This document shows, piece after piece, positions 19,431-28,859 of a stretch of 64,000 nt of DNA (position 1 is its first letter; each line of letters opens with the position of its first letter). The stretch lies in assembly GCF_000379485.1 (NCBI RefSeq), contig NZ_KB902288.1, forward strand, positions 62,001 through 126,000. Direction: 5' to 3'. This DNA is from Wenxinia marina DSM 24838 (GTDB lineage Bacteria > Pseudomonadota > Alphaproteobacteria > Rhodobacterales > Rhodobacteraceae). The translations under genes and the position numbers were made by a program. The notes under the pieces are model-generated. The model worked only from the letters and a program-made list of their open reading frames with translations, did no database searches and had not been told where the DNA came from.

Positions 19431-20986
19431 AGGCTCTCCAGGAATGCGATGAGGGCGGCGCGGTCCTGCGGCGGGATCTCCACGATCCGGTCGCGGGCCG
19501 CCTGCGCTTCGCCGCCGTGCCACAGCACCGCCTCCAGCAGCGTCCGCGCCCGCCCGTCGTGCAGGTAATTCTCGACGCCCGACACCTGCTCGGTCAGGCC
19601 GATGCCCCAGAGCGGCGGCGTGCGCCATTCGGTCCCCGTGGCGCGGCCCTCGGGCCGGTGATCGGCGAGGCCCTCTCCCATGTCGTGCAGCAGCAGGTCG
19701 GTGTAGGGCCATATCAGCTGGAACGATTGCTCGGGCCGGTCCTCCAGCCGCGCGGTCACGAACTTGGGCACGTGGCAGGAGGCGCAGCCGGCGTCGTAGA
19801 ACACCTCCTTGCCGCGCAGCACCTGCGGATCGTCCTCGCCCCGCCGCGCCGGAACGCCGAGGTTGCGGGAGTAGAAGGTGACGAGGTCCAGCCCCTCCTG
19901 CTCGATCTCGTGGGCGCCCACGTCTGCGCCGTGCATCGCCGCCCGGCATGCCGCCTCGGCCGAGGAGCAGTCGCCCCAGCCGTCCGGGAACAGCGGCGAG
20001 GAGATGCCGATGTCGCCCGAGAACGCGCCCGCCGTCTGTTCCAGCAGCGTCGGCGTCCCGGCCTTCCAGCCGAACCGGCCCAGCATCGGCGCGTCGTGCA
20101 CCAGAGACCAGACGACGTTCGGCCGGCCCGAGATGCCGTCGCCGTCCGCGTCGTCCTCGTCCGCGTGGGCGAGGATGTCGGTCGCCGGGATCGCCTCCAG
20201 CAGGCCGAGGCCGATCATCTGCGGCGTCACCCGCGGCGACAGCATCGCGTACGGCGCCAGCGGCCCGTAGCCGAGGTCGGCGGCCTCGTAGGTCGGCGCG
20301 CGCAGGGACGCGACCTCGCCGCCCGACAGCGGGACCAGGATCGTCTCGTAGGTCACCGACAGCCGGTACTCCGCCGGATGTCCGGCCGTGCCGAAATCCT
20401 GCAGCTGCCCGCCGTAGGTCGGGTCCGGCAGGGTGCCGATGTAGTCCTCGATCTCGGCGATCGCCGCCTCCGGCCCGCCGGGGATCGACACGCGCAGGAA
20501 CATCGACACTGCGTCGTCGTCAGGCCCCTCCGGCGGATGCCCGCGCCCGTCCTTGATGTGGCAGTTCTGGCAGCCGCGCGCGTTGTAGAGCGGGCCGAGC
20601 CCGTCGGAGGCCAGCGTCGAGGACGGCGACGAGACCCACAGCTTGCGGAACAGCCCGTTGCCGACCCGGAAATCGAGCTCGCGCTCGAAGCTCATGTTGC
20701 CCGACGGCTGCGAGAAGGCGTCCGCGTTCGTCATCGCCCGCACCGTCGCGCCGCCCGCGGGCAGCCCCTCGAACCGTTCGGGCGCCGAGAAGTCCGTCGC
20801 CGGCGCGGTGACGGCGGCGATCCGCGCCGCCTCCTCGGCGGTGCGCGGCACGACGGAAAGGTGCGGATCGCCGAGACCCGGCCCGTCCGCCGCCGGTACC
20901 GCCGCTGCCGCGAGGACGGCCAGCGGCGATGCCAGCAGGGCGAGCCTACTCGGCCTCGTCCATCGGCAGGGCCTGGGTCTGGGCAT
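19427..20986 (-). CDS. Di-heme oxidoreductase-like c-type cytochrome (DUF1111 family)
   Basis: A 519-residue periplasmic protein. After a signal peptide (about 1-32), two heme-c motifs are seen, CQNCH (139-143) and CASCH (401-405). An acidic [15 protein letters not shown] loop (277-291) looks like a calcium site. The family is also annotated as 'thiol oxidoreductase', but the reaction is untested. In iron operons it sits between the two imelysins and may oxidise or reduce iron during uptake. ATG 20986 has GGAGCG upstream and overlaps bfr by 41 bases; no later ATG keeps the signal peptide. Confidence 0.87.
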   Translation of the reverse strand: MPRPRPCRWTRPSRLALLASPLAVLAAAAVPAADGPGLGDPHLSVVPRTAEEAARIAAVTAPATDFSAPERFEGLPAGGATVRAMTNADAFSQPSGNMSFERELDFRVGNGLFRKLWVSSPSSTLASDGLGPLYNARGCQNCHIKDGRGHPPEGPDDDAVSMFLRVSIPGGPEAAIAEIEDYIGTLPDPTYGGQLQDFGTAGHPAEYRLSVTYETILVPLSGGEVASLRAPTYEAADLGYGPLAPYAMLSPRVTPQMIGLGLLEAIPATDILAHADEDDADGDGISGRPNVVWSLVHDAPMLGRFGWKAGTPTLLEQTAGAFSGDIGISSPLFPDGWGDCSSAEAACRAAMHGADVGAHEIEQEGLDLVTFYSRNLGVPARRGEDDPQVLRGKEVFYDAGCASCHVPKFVTARLEDRPEQSFQLIWPYTDLLLHDMGEGLADHRPEGRATGTEWRTPPLWGIGLTEQVSGVENYLHDGRARTLLEAVLWHGGEAQAARDRIVEIPPQDRAALIAFLESL

Positions 20987-21431
20987 AGCGTTCCGCTCCG
21001 ATCGTCTCGAAGACGTGCAGCTGCGTCTCGAGAAAGTCGATGTGGCCTTCCTCGTCGGCGAGGAGCTCCTCGAACAGCTTCATGCTGACGAAGTCGCCGA
21101 CCTCCTGGCAGTGCTTGCGCGCCTCGGAATACAGGGACCGCGCCTCGTACTCCGCCGCCAGGTCGGCGTCGAGCGTCTCCTTCGGCGTCTGCCCGATCCG
21201 CAGCGGGTCCAGCCGCTGCAGGTTCGGGTGCCCGCCGAGAAAGATGATCCGCGCGATCAGCTTGTCGGCGTGGAACATCTCCTCGATGCTCTCGGCCCGG
21301 CTCTTCTTCGCCATGTGGCCGAGGCCCCAATCCTCCTGCAGGCGGTAGTGCACCCAGTACTGGCTGACCGCCGTCAGCTCGGACCTCAGCGCCCGGTTCA
21401 GGTATTCGATGACCGTCGCGTCGCCCTTCAT
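20946..21431 (-). CDS. bfr: Bacterioferritin
   Basis: A 161-residue, 24-mer-forming iron store with heme at subunit interfaces. The heme-ligand methionine is present as Met52 in SIEEMFHAD. Ferroxidase ligands correspond to Glu18, Glu51, His54, Glu94, Glu127 and His130. It overlaps bfd upstream by four bases and the di-heme gene downstream by 41. Storage, release (Bfd) and uptake proteins are thus co-expressed. Confidence 0.96.
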   Translation of the reverse strand: MKGDATVIEYLNRALRSELTAVSQYWVHYRLQEDWGLGHMAKKSRAESIEEMFHADKLIARIIFLGGHPNLQRLDPLRIGQTPKETLDADLAAEYEARSLYSEARKHCQEVGDFVSMKLFEELLADEEGHIDFLETQLHVFETIGAERYAQTQALPMDEAE

Positions 21432-21673
21432 GCCGTCTTCTCCCGTGCTGTGCCGCGCCGCAGGCCGGTCAGGGCCGCGGGTACGCCGAGGTTAGCATTG
21501 CCGCGCATGGTTGACAGGAAAAGCGGCATGCAGCCGCCGCACTCCGCCGCCTTGCCGAGGACGCGGTAGACCTTGCCGGGCGTGATGATGGCATCCGCGT
21601 CCGCGGCGCGCATCCAGTCGATCGCGGCATGGATGTCGCGATCGCTGATGGACTGGCAGTGGCAGACGATCAC
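21428..21673 (-). CDS. bfd: Bacterioferritin-associated ferredoxin
   Basis: An 81-residue [2Fe-2S] protein with four cysteines, Cys4 and Cys6 (VCHCQ) and Cys45 and Cys48 (ECGGC), the Bfd pattern. In Pseudomonas Bfd docks on Bfr and passes electrons to reduce and release stored iron. It overlaps both the imelysin stop and the bfr start by four bases, so translation is coupled. The tail after about residue 62 is longer than the domain and carries no clear motif. Confidence 0.93.
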   Translation of the reverse strand: MIVCHCQSISDRDIHAAIDWMRAADADAIITPGKVYRVLGKAAECGGCMPLFLSTMRGNANLGVPAALTGLRRGTAREKTA

Positions 21674-22932
21674 TGGAACACCGCGTCCGGGTTGTCGAGG
21701 CTGTCGGACCCCTCGAACGCGATCCGGTCCAGCTCCAGCGCGGTGACGATCCGCTCGATCGTGCGGGTCTGCGCGATCAGCCCGTCGACCGCCGCCATGA
21801 TGATCGCCTCGCCCTCGTCGTTGCCCTGCTCGAGCATCTGGTCGTAGGCGAATCCGCCCTCGACCGCGGCGTTCATCGCCTCCATCGCCGCCATCGTGTC
21901 CGCAAGGTCGGTCTGCATCGCCTCGTCGAGCGCCGGATCCTGCGCCGCCACGAGGTCGGACAGCGACGGCCCCTCGACCACCGACCCGTCGGGCCGGACA
22001 TAGCGGCCGAGATAGACGTTCTGCACGCCCAGCGCGTCGTTCAGGTGGCTGCGGTGCGTGTTGTCCGAGAAGCAGTCATGCTCTTCCTCGGGATCGTTCA
22101 GCATCAGGCCGAGGCGCATCCGCTCGCCCGCCTGCTCGCCGTAGGACAGGCTGCCCATCCCTGTCAGCATCGCGACGAGGCCGGCGCGCGGATCGTCCGT
22201 GACCGCCGCGCGCGCCGCGCCGCCGTCCTCCCAGTTCGCCGCCATTTCCTGCAGGTCCGCGACCAGCAGTTCGGTCGCCGCGGTCAGGTAGTCCGCCCGG
22301 CGGTCGCAGTTGCCGCCGGTGCAGCCCTCGCCCTGCACATAGTCGGTGTAGGGCCGCTCGCCTGCGCCGGCGTCGGTGCCGTTCAGGTCCTGCCCCCACA
22401 GCAGGAATTCGATCGCGTGGTAGCCGCGGGCGACGTTGGTCTCGATCCCGTCCGCCTCGTTCAGCGTGTCGGCGATCAGCTCCGGCGTGATCTCGGAGGC
22501 GTCCACCGCCTGCCCGGCGAGCGTGATCTGCGGGTTCGCGATCACGTTCAGCGCCGCCAGCTCGTTCGCGTCGGTGGCGCCGCCATAGCTGGCGTCGACG
22601 TAGTCGATCAGCCCCTCGTCCAGCGGCCAGGCGTTCACCCGGCCTTCCCAGTCGTCGACGATCGGGTTGCCGAACCGGTAGACCTCGGTCTGCTGGTACG
22701 GCTCGCGCGCGGCGATCCAGGCGGCGCGGGCGGCCTCCAGCGCCTCGGGCGAGGGGTTGGCGACGAGGTTGTCGACCGCCCCCTGCAGGTCGCGCGCCAG
22801 TGCGAGGCTGTCGCCGTAGCCGGCCTCGGCGATGTCGGCGTAGGTCTCGACGACCTCGGCCGGGGTCTGGGCGAGCGCGCCGGCGGCGACGGTGGACAAC
22901 AGCGCGGCGGCCGGGAGGGCGAGGCGGGACAT
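21670..22932 (-). CDS. Imelysin-family periplasmic iron-regulated protein (IrpA-like)
   Basis: A 420-residue exported protein with signal peptide LALPAAALLSTVAAGALAQ (cleavage near residue 21). It keeps the metal motif GxHxxE as GYHAIE (170-175) followed by FLLWG. Related proteins (IrpA, EfeO-like) are induced by iron limitation. It is the first gene of a six-gene operon: imelysin, bfd, bfr, di-heme cytochrome, second imelysin, DUF1513. ATG 22932 is chosen because the signal peptide starts there. A palindrome lies 53-71 bases upstream. Confidence 0.9.
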   Translation of the reverse strand: MSRLALPAAALLSTVAAGALAQTPAEVVETYADIAEAGYGDSLALARDLQGAVDNLVANPSPEALEAARAAWIAAREPYQQTEVYRFGNPIVDDWEGRVNAWPLDEGLIDYVDASYGGATDANELAALNVIANPQITLAGQAVDASEITPELIADTLNEADGIETNVARGYHAIEFLLWGQDLNGTDAGAGERPYTDYVQGEGCTGGNCDRRADYLTAATELLVADLQEMAANWEDGGAARAAVTDDPRAGLVAMLTGMGSLSYGEQAGERMRLGLMLNDPEEEHDCFSDNTHRSHLNDALGVQNVYLGRYVRPDGSVVEGPSLSDLVAAQDPALDEAMQTDLADTMAAMEAMNAAVEGGFAYDQMLEQGNDEGEAIIMAAVDGLIAQTRTIERIVTALELDRIAFEGSDSLDNPDAVFQ

Positions 22933-22984
22933 GACGATTCCTTCGGGTTCGGTCCGGGTTGCCCGCCTTGTCTGATCTTTCCTG

Positions 22985-23003
22985 TCGGGAATTGCAATCC
23001 CGA
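22985..23003 (-). promoter_or_regulatory. Dyad upstream of the imelysin operon
   Basis: TCGGGA (22985-22990) and TCCCGA (22998-23003) form inverted arms around ATTGCAA, in the 80-base gap that must hold the operon promoter. Its position suits an iron-responsive operator, but the sequence does not match a consensus I can name with confidence. Confidence 0.35.
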
Positions 23004-23012
23004 CTGTTTTCA

Positions 23013-24080
23013 TCAGGCGGCCGCGTCGGCGCCCCGCCCCCCGCAGGCCGCACAGTCGGCGCGCGGCCTTGTCCGGATCACCCGCGCATCGGCGTAGAGC
23101 GCGTCGAAGATCATCAGCCGTCCCCGCAGCGGCTCTCCCGCCGCCGCGATCACCTTCACCGCCTCGGCCGCCATCATCGACCCGACGATGCCGGGCAGGG
23201 GCCCCAGCACCCCCGCCTCGGCGCAGCTCGGCACCAGCGACCGGTCGGGCGCCGTGGGGAAGACGCACTCGTAGCACGGACCGCCGCGGGCCGGGTCCCA
23301 CAGCGCCAGCTGCCCCTCCCACTGCGTCAGCGCGCCGGCGACCAGCGGCACGCCCGCGGCGACGCAGGTCCGGTTGACGAGATAGCGCGTCTCGAAATTG
23401 TCGGTCCCGTCGAGGACGAGATCGTACGCCGCCACGAGGTCGGCCGCGATCTCCCCCGTCAACCGCCGATGATAGGGCCGCACCACGACATGCGGGTTCA
23501 GCGCCGCGATCCGGTCGGCGGCGGAGAACACCTTGGGCCGTCCCACGTCCGCCGTCGAATGGATCACCTGCCGCTGCAGGTTGGTCTCGTCCACGTCGTC
23601 GCCGTCGATCACCCCGATCGTGCCGACGCCCGCCGCGGCGAGGTACTCCAGCACCGGCGAGCCGAGGCCGCCCGCGCCCACCACAAGCACCTTCGCCTGC
23701 TTCAGCGCCGCCTGTCCCGGGCCGCCGATCTCGCGCAGGACGATGTGGCGCAGCGACCGCCGCAATTCGTCGCCGCCCATCGGCCCGCCCGGCGCGGGCG
23801 CGGGCGCGCGCTCCGCCTCGGCGCTCCGCGCCCGCGCCTTCACCCTGGTCAGCAGCGCGCGGTAGCCGAAAACCAGCGCCCCGAACGCCAGCAGCATCAG
23901 CCAGAATGCCGCCTCGCCCCCCGTCGCCTCGCGCAGGGGATGGCCGTCGGGCAGCAGCACGTGGCCCGCCAGCACGGCGACCATGAGAAGGCCCAGCATG
24001 ATGAGGCGCGCCCGCACCGGCGCGCCGGTGAGCCAGCCCACCGCCCAGATCGCCGCCGCCATGGCGCCGACGAGGATCAT
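23013..24080 (-). CDS. Membrane-tethered HesA/MoeB/ThiF family adenylyltransferase
   Basis: A 355-residue E1-like enzyme that would adenylate the C-terminus of a ubiquitin-like sulfur carrier such as MoaD or ThiS. Residues 1-80 hold three hydrophobic segments (about 3-18, 25-43, 58-75); the catalytic domain follows, with the nucleotide motif [10 protein letters not shown] at 134-142, [11 protein letters not shown] and zinc cysteines PCYEC and DCAACGG. The fused membrane region is unusual for MoeB in general. There is no rhodanese domain. It overlaps dut by four bases (ATGA). Confidence 0.88.
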   Translation of the reverse strand: MILVGAMAAAIWAVGWLTGAPVRARLIMLGLLMVAVLAGHVLLPDGHPLREATGGEAAFWLMLLAFGALVFGYRALLTRVKARARSAEAERAPAPAPGGPMGGDELRRSLRHIVLREIGGPGQAALKQAKVLVVGAGGLGSPVLEYLAAAGVGTIGVIDGDDVDETNLQRQVIHSTADVGRPKVFSAADRIAALNPHVVVRPYHRRLTGEIAADLVAAYDLVLDGTDNFETRYLVNRTCVAAGVPLVAGALTQWEGQLALWDPARGGPCYECVFPTAPDRSLVPSCAEAGVLGPLPGIVGSMMAAEAVKVIAAAGEPLRGRLMIFDALYADARVIRTRPRADCAACGGRGADAAA

Positions 24081-24544
24081 CCCGAAACGCCGGTGGAGCC
24101 GAAGCCGCCCGTCCCGCGCACCGTCTCGTCCAGCGCGTCGACCTCCTCGAAGGACGCCCGCGTCACCGGCGCGATCACCGCCTGCGCGATCCGGTCGCCA
24201 TGCGCGACGGTGACCGGCGCATCGCCCAGGTTCACGAGAATCACCTTCACCTCGCCGCGATAGTCGCTGTCGACCGTCCCCGGCGCGTTCGCCACCGTCA
24301 GCCCGTGCCGCAGCGCGAGGCCCGAGCGCGGCCGCACCTGCATCTCCCAGCCCTCCGGCAGCGCCACCGCCAGCCCCGTCGGCACCGCCGCCCGCGCCCC
24401 GGGGACCAGCGTCACACCGGCCGCGCGGTCCGCCGCGGCGAAGTTCGCGCGCAGATCCGCCCCGGCGGCGCCCGCGCTGGCATGGCGCGGCAGCCCCAGC
24501 GCCCGGTCGGCCCCGTCCACGAACCTCACCGCAATCGTGACCAC
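24077..24544 (-). CDS. dut: dUTP diphosphatase
   Basis: Trimeric dUTPase of 155 residues; hydrolyses dUTP to dUMP, keeping uracil out of DNA and feeding dTMP synthesis. Conserved motifs are visible in order: [44 protein letters not shown] and [10 protein letters not shown]. It has a GTG start and overlaps the MoeB-like gene downstream. The pairing dut-coaBC on one strand is common in proteobacteria. Confidence 0.95.
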   Translation of the reverse strand: MVTIAVRFVDGADRALGLPRHASAGAAGADLRANFAAADRAAGVTLVPGARAAVPTGLAVALPEGWEMQVRPRSGLALRHGLTVANAPGTVDSDYRGEVKVILVNLGDAPVTVAHGDRIAQAVIAPVTRASFEEVDALDETVRGTGGFGSTGVSG

Positions 24545-24603
24545 GCCCTGTCCCCTATCTTGCAGACAAATACTCCAGTGACCGGCATCGCCCCGCGCGA
24601 CGG

Positions 24604-25788
24604 TCAGGCGAGGGCGGCCGCGATCCGCTCAGCCAGCTTCCGCGCCACCATGTCCTTGCCCATCCGCGGCCAGTCCTCGGCCCCGCCTGACGTGATCAGC
24701 GTCACCGCATTCTCCGTCCCGCCCATGATCCCGGTCCCGGGAGAGACGTCGTTGGCGACGATCCAGTCGCAGCCCTTGCGCGCGCGCTTGGCGGTGGCAT
24801 GCGCCACCACGTCGTTGGTCTCGGCCGCGAATCCGACGACCAGCCGCGGGCGGCCCTCTGTCCGCCGTGCGACGGTGGCGAGGATGTCCGGGTTCTCGGC
24901 GAACTCCAGCGCCACAGCCCCCGCCTCCTTCTTCATCTTGTGGGTAGAGGCCGAGGCCACGCGCCAGTCCGCCACCGCCGCCGCGAACACCGCCGCGTCC
25001 GCGGGCAGCGCCGCCTCCACCGCCGCCAGCATCTCGCGCGCCGTCTCGACCCTCACCACCGTCACGCCCTCGGGCGGCGGCACGCTCGCCGGGCCGGTCA
25101 CGAAGGTCACCCGCGCGCCCAGCGTCGCAAGCGCCCGCGCCAGCGCCGTGCCCTGCGCCCCGGAGGAGCGGTTGGCGATGTAGCGCACCGGGTCGATCGG
25201 CTCGTGCGTCGGGCCGGACGTCACCAGGACGTGCCTCCCCCTGAGCGGCCCGTCCGCCAGCGCCGCCTCCACCGCGGCGACGATCTCCAGCGGCTCGGCC
25301 ATCCGTCCCGGCCCGTACTCGCCGCAGGCCATGCCGCCCTCGTTCGGGCCCACGGTCAGGATCTCGTCGCCCTTCAGCGTCGCGAGGTTGCGCTGCGTCG
25401 CCGGATGCTCCCACATCCGCACGTTCATCGCCGGCGCCAGCAGCACCCGCGTGTCGGTCGCCATCAGCAGCGTCGAGGCGAGGTCGTCCGCGTGCCCGTG
25501 CGCCATCTTGGCCATCAGGTCGGCGGTGGCGGGGGCCACCACGATCAGGTCGGCGCTGCGCGACAGCTCGATATGGCCCATCTCCGCCTCGTCGGTGAGG
25601 TCGAATAGGTCGGTGAAGACCTTCTGCCCCGCCAGCGCCGAGACAGAGAGCGGCGTCACGAACTCCGCCCCCGCTCGGGTCAGGACGGGGGTGACGGCGT
25701 AGCCGCGATCCTTCAGGCGCCGGATCGTCTCCAGCGCCTTGTAGGCGGCTATACCGCCGCCGATGATGAGGAGGATACGACCGGGCAC
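24604..25788 (-). CDS. coaBC: Bifunctional phosphopantothenoylcysteine decarboxylase/synthase
   Basis: Coenzyme A synthesis, two steps in one 394-residue protein. The N-terminal flavin-dependent CoaC decarboxylase half (1-180) has [28 protein letters not shown] and [16 protein letters not shown]. The C-terminal CoaB synthase half has [20 protein letters not shown] and FAAAVADWR, then KMKKEAG and the Asn/Asp-rich IVANDVS. Full length and intact. It is followed 59 bases later by dut. Confidence 0.95.
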   Translation of the reverse strand: MPGRILLIIGGGIAAYKALETIRRLKDRGYAVTPVLTRAGAEFVTPLSVSALAGQKVFTDLFDLTDEAEMGHIELSRSADLIVVAPATADLMAKMAHGHADDLASTLLMATDTRVLLAPAMNVRMWEHPATQRNLATLKGDEILTVGPNEGGMACGEYGPGRMAEPLEIVAAVEAALADGPLRGRHVLVTSGPTHEPIDPVRYIANRSSGAQGTALARALATLGARVTFVTGPASVPPPEGVTVVRVETAREMLAAVEAALPADAAVFAAAVADWRVASASTHKMKKEAGAVALEFAENPDILATVARRTEGRPRLVVGFAAETNDVVAHATAKRARKGCDWIVANDVSPGTGIMGGTENAVTLITSGGAEDWPRMGKDMVARKLAERIAAALA

Positions 25789-25941
25789 GGGCGGAAGATA
25801 GGCGGCGCCACCGGCGGGGGCAACGTGGGTCGGGCGCGCGGGTCACGGGGCGGGGATGAGCCGGGGACGGCCCTGCGCGATCACCGGGCGAGGCGTCGGG
25901 TGAAGATGGTCCGCGGGGCAGGGGACATCGAGCTGGCGCGG

Positions 25942-26712
25942 TCACTCTGCGAAGGCCGCGCACGGATTTGGGCGGTCCACCGGCGGCACCGCCTCCACCG
26001 AGTCGAACGGCGCGCCGGGCGGCGCCGCGCCCTCGACCTGACCCAGCGTCCAGACCGACGTCCCGGGCGCCAGGTGCGCGATCACCGCCGGCACGCCGAA
26101 ATCCGCACGGGCATGGCCCGTCCCCGCGATCACGACCACCGGCCCGCCCGTCTCCTCCAGCGCCAACAGGGCCGCGTCCGCCATCCACCAGTCCCGCAGG
26201 CGTTGCGCATCGACCATCCTGCCCATCATCTCCCGCGGCATCGCCCGGCAATGCGCTTCGAACTGCTCGTCCATCAGCACCGCGCGGTCGGCGCCGGACA
26301 GCGGCGGGAGGTCGTAGCCGCGCATCGGCGACGCGTTCGCCGCGCCCGGCGGATGTGTCGCCACCGCGGTCACGAGGTCCCGCGGAGCCGATCCGCCATA
26401 CAGAGCCGCCTCCGGCGCCGCGGCGAAGATAGGCGAATAGAGGGCGAAGTCCGGCCAGCCGCTGTCGGCCCAGGCGAACGCCGCGGCCAGCGCGTCCGCG
26501 TCCGTCAGGTCGATGCCCTCGGCCGCCGCCACCTGATCGGCCGTCAGCATCTCGAACACCAGCGCCGCCGGCACGATCTCCGCCACCAGCTCCGCCTGCC
26601 GCGCATGCGCCTCGGCGCTGTCGTGCACCTCGCCCAGAACGACGATGTCCGCCCCTTCCTGCGAGAGGGCGGACATCGGGATCAGAAGCAGGGCAAGGGC
26701 CGCCCGGATCAT
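25942..26712 (-). CDS. ChaN-like heme/iron-associated protein
   Basis: A 256-residue exported protein (signal peptide AALALLLIPMSALS) of the ChaN/DUF399 family. The domain begins VVLGEVHDSAEAHARQAELV and ends VVIAGTGHARADFGVPAVI, the hallmarks of the ChaN fold, which binds heme in Campylobacter. There is no lipobox Cys, so it is probably soluble periplasmic. The start overlaps the rpoH stop by four bases, an odd pairing that would tie its expression to the heat-shock sigma factor transcript. The 153 bases after its stop show no gene. Confidence 0.82.
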   Translation of the reverse strand: MIRAALALLLIPMSALSQEGADIVVLGEVHDSAEAHARQAELVAEIVPAALVFEMLTADQVAAAEGIDLTDADALAAAFAWADSGWPDFALYSPIFAAAPEAALYGGSAPRDLVTAVATHPPGAANASPMRGYDLPPLSGADRAVLMDEQFEAHCRAMPREMMGRMVDAQRLRDWWMADAALLALEETGGPVVVIAGTGHARADFGVPAVIAHLAPGTSVWTLGQVEGAAPPGAPFDSVEAVPPVDRPNPCAAFAE

Positions 26713-27587
26713 GCGAAGAAGTGCGTCACCTCGCGCGACTGCCCTTCCAGGCTGCGGCGCATCTTGCCGAAGGCGGCGGCCTCCAGCTGGCGCACCCGCT
26801 CCTTCGACAGGCCGAGCTCGTCGCCGAGGCTCTCCAGCGTGCGCGGCTCCTCGCGCAGCTTGCGCTCCTTGACGATGAACCGCTCGCGGTCGTTCAGCGA
26901 GGACAGCGCCACCAGCAGCCACTGGCGCAGCGTGTCGGTGTCGTGATCGTTCGCCACCGTCTCGGACGCCTGCGCGCTGTCGTCCTCCAGCGCCTCGATC
27001 CACTCGCGGCCCTCGTCCTCGGTCGACTGGGTCGCGTTCAGCGAATAGTCGGACCCGGCGAGGCGGCCTTCCATCATCTCGACGTCGGCGATCGGCACGC
27101 CGACCTCCTTGGCGATCATCGCCCGCATCAGGTGCCCTTCCAGGGTCACGCCGGCCGCCGCGGCCTCTCGCTCGATCCGGGCCTGCACCCGGCGCATGTT
27201 GAAGAACAGCGACTTCTGCGAGGAGGTGGAGCCGGTCCGCACCATAGACCAGTTCCGCATCACGTAGTCCTGGATCGAGGCCTTGATCCACCACACCGCG
27301 TAGGTCGAGAAGCGCACCCCGCGGTCGGGGTCGAACTTGTCGGCCGCCTTCATCAGGCCCAGCGACGCCTCCTGGATCAGGTCGTTCATCGGCGCGCCGT
27401 ATCGCCGGAATTTCGCCGCCATCGAGATGGCGAGCCGCATGTACGCGGTGATCAGGCGGTGCAGCGCTCGCTCGTCCCGCTGGTCCCGCCAGGCATAGGC
27501 GAGCCTCAGCTCGGTCTCCGCGTCGAGGAGTTCCGCCTTCATCGCCGTGCGAGAGAGTGTCTGGTCCCCGTAACCGTCGAATGCCAT
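26709..27587 (-). CDS. rpoH: RNA polymerase sigma-32 factor (heat shock)
   Basis: A 292-residue sigma-70 family factor directing heat-shock promoters. Region 2 contains LIQEASLGLMKAADKFDP and FSTYAVWWIKASIQDYVMRNW; the RpoH-box stretch SQKSLFFNMRR follows; region 4 has ESLGDELGLSKERVRQLE. It is divergent from cobU with a 93-base gap. Alphaproteobacteria often have two rpoH copies; which one this is cannot be told here. Confidence 0.95.
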   Translation of the reverse strand: MAFDGYGDQTLSRTAMKAELLDAETELRLAYAWRDQRDERALHRLITAYMRLAISMAAKFRRYGAPMNDLIQEASLGLMKAADKFDPDRGVRFSTYAVWWIKASIQDYVMRNWSMVRTGSTSSQKSLFFNMRRVQARIEREAAAAGVTLEGHLMRAMIAKEVGVPIADVEMMEGRLAGSDYSLNATQSTEDEGREWIEALEDDSAQASETVANDHDTDTLRQWLLVALSSLNDRERFIVKERKLREEPRTLESLGDELGLSKERVRQLEAAAFGKMRRSLEGQSREVTHFFA

Positions 27588-27680
27588 GAAGTAACCCCCT
27601 GTAGTGCTCTGGACCGACGAGGCCCACGTTTCCCGAGCCTACGAATTTCGCAACGCAGCGGATCAGAGAAAGTTTCACAG

Positions 27681-28208
27681 ATGGGGTTGCGAAAGTGCAC
27701 ATTGGTCCTAGGCGGGGCCGCGTCGGGGAAGTCTTCTTTCGCCGAAACCCTTGTCCTGCAAGGCGGAGGGACGCCCGTCTACGTCGCCACGGCCGAGGCC
27801 GGCGACGATGAAATGTTAAGCAAGATCGCCCGCCACCGTGCCCAGAGGGCGAGCGGCGGCTGGCGGACGATCGAGGAGCCGCTCGAGATCGCCGGGGTGC
27901 TGGGCGGGCTCGCGGACGGGGAGGCGGCTCTTGTCGACTGCGCGACCCTGTGGCTCGGCAACCTCATGGGCGCCGGGCGCGACGTGGAGGCCGAGACGGC
28001 GCGTCTGCTGGACGCCATCGCCCGCTGCGCCGCGCCGGTCGTCGTGGTGTCGAACGAGGTCGGTCTGGGGATCGTGCCGGACACGCCCCTCGGGCGGCGC
28101 TTCCGCGAGGCGCAGGGCGCGCTGAACCAGCGCATCGCGGCGGCGGCCGACGACGTGATCTTCGTCGCCGCAGGCCTGCCGCTGGTGATGAAGGGGGCGC
28201 TGCCGTGA
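27681..28208 (+). CDS. cobU: Bifunctional adenosylcobinamide kinase / guanylyltransferase
   Basis: Cobalamin nucleotide-loop assembly enzyme (CobU/CobP), 175 residues. The P-loop GGAASGKS is near residues 11-18 and the family pattern YVATAEAGDDEM, VDCATLWLGNLM and SNEVGLGIVP follows. The frame is open upstream into rpoH, but ATG 27681 is where homology starts. The stop overlaps the start of the phosphatase gene (GTGA). No cobalamin riboswitch fits in the short upstream gap. Confidence 0.94.
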   Translation: MGLRKCTLVLGGAASGKSSFAETLVLQGGGTPVYVATAEAGDDEMLSKIARHRAQRASGGWRTIEEPLEIAGVLGGLADGEAALVDCATLWLGNLMGAGRDVEAETARLLDAIARCAAPVVVVSNEVGLGIVPDTPLGRRFREAQGALNQRIAAAADDVIFVAAGLPLVMKGALP

Positions 28209-28783
28209 CGCGGATCGTCTGGGTCCGTCACGGGCCGACCCACCAACGCGTCTTCACCGGCTGGCGCGACGTGCCGGCGGATCTGTCCGACGCCGCCGCC
28301 CTCGCGCGGCTCGACGCCGCGCTGCCGTCGGGCGCGCTGCTGGTATCGTCCGACCTCGCCCGGGCCCGCGCCACCGCCGACGCGCTGGGGCGGGGCCGCG
28401 ACCGCCTCCCCGACGACCCGCGCCTGCGCGAGTTCGATTTCGGCGACTGGGACGGCCGCCACTTCTCGGACATCGCCGAAACCGATCCCGACCTCTCCCG
28501 CCTCTACTGGGAGGACCCGGGCGCCCACGCCCCCCCGAACGGAGAGAGCTGGGACGCCGCCGCCGCCCGCGTCGACGCCGCCGTCGCCGACCTGCTGGCG
28601 CAGGCGGAGGGCCGCGACATCGTCGCCGTCGCGCACCTGGGCGTGATCCTCACCCGCTGGGCCCGCGCCTCGGGCCTGCCGCCGTCGCGGGCGATCGGCC
28701 AGCGGATCGAGCCGCTGTCGCTGACCGAGACGCGGCTGGACGGAGGACGCTGGTCCGCCGGCCGCGTCGGTCACGTCTGCTGA
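28205..28783 (+). CDS. Histidine phosphatase family protein, possibly alpha-ribazole phosphatase
   Basis: A 192-residue phosphoglycerate-mutase-like phosphatase with the N-terminal catalytic motif RHGPTHQ and second His in VAHLGVI. GTG 28205 overlaps the cobU stop. Because cobU precedes it, dephosphorylation of alpha-ribazole phosphate (CobC role) is the most likely function, but the family is too broad for sequence alone to prove it. Confidence 0.8.
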   Translation: MTRIVWVRHGPTHQRVFTGWRDVPADLSDAAALARLDAALPSGALLVSSDLARARATADALGRGRDRLPDDPRLREFDFGDWDGRHFSDIAETDPDLSRLYWEDPGAHAPPNGESWDAAAARVDAAVADLLAQAEGRDIVAVAHLGVILTRWARASGLPPSRAIGQRIEPLSLTETRLDGGRWSAGRVGHVC

Positions 28784-28859
28784 TCCATCTTTCCGGGTGA
28801 TGGCGTGCCGCACGTTTCCGCGTTGGCGCGGGCGTCATCGGCGCGGCTAGGATGCGCCC

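Noticed and set aside
27588-27680. Cobalamin riboswitch before cobU
   Set aside because: The divergent gap is only 93 bases and lacks a B12-box-like pattern.
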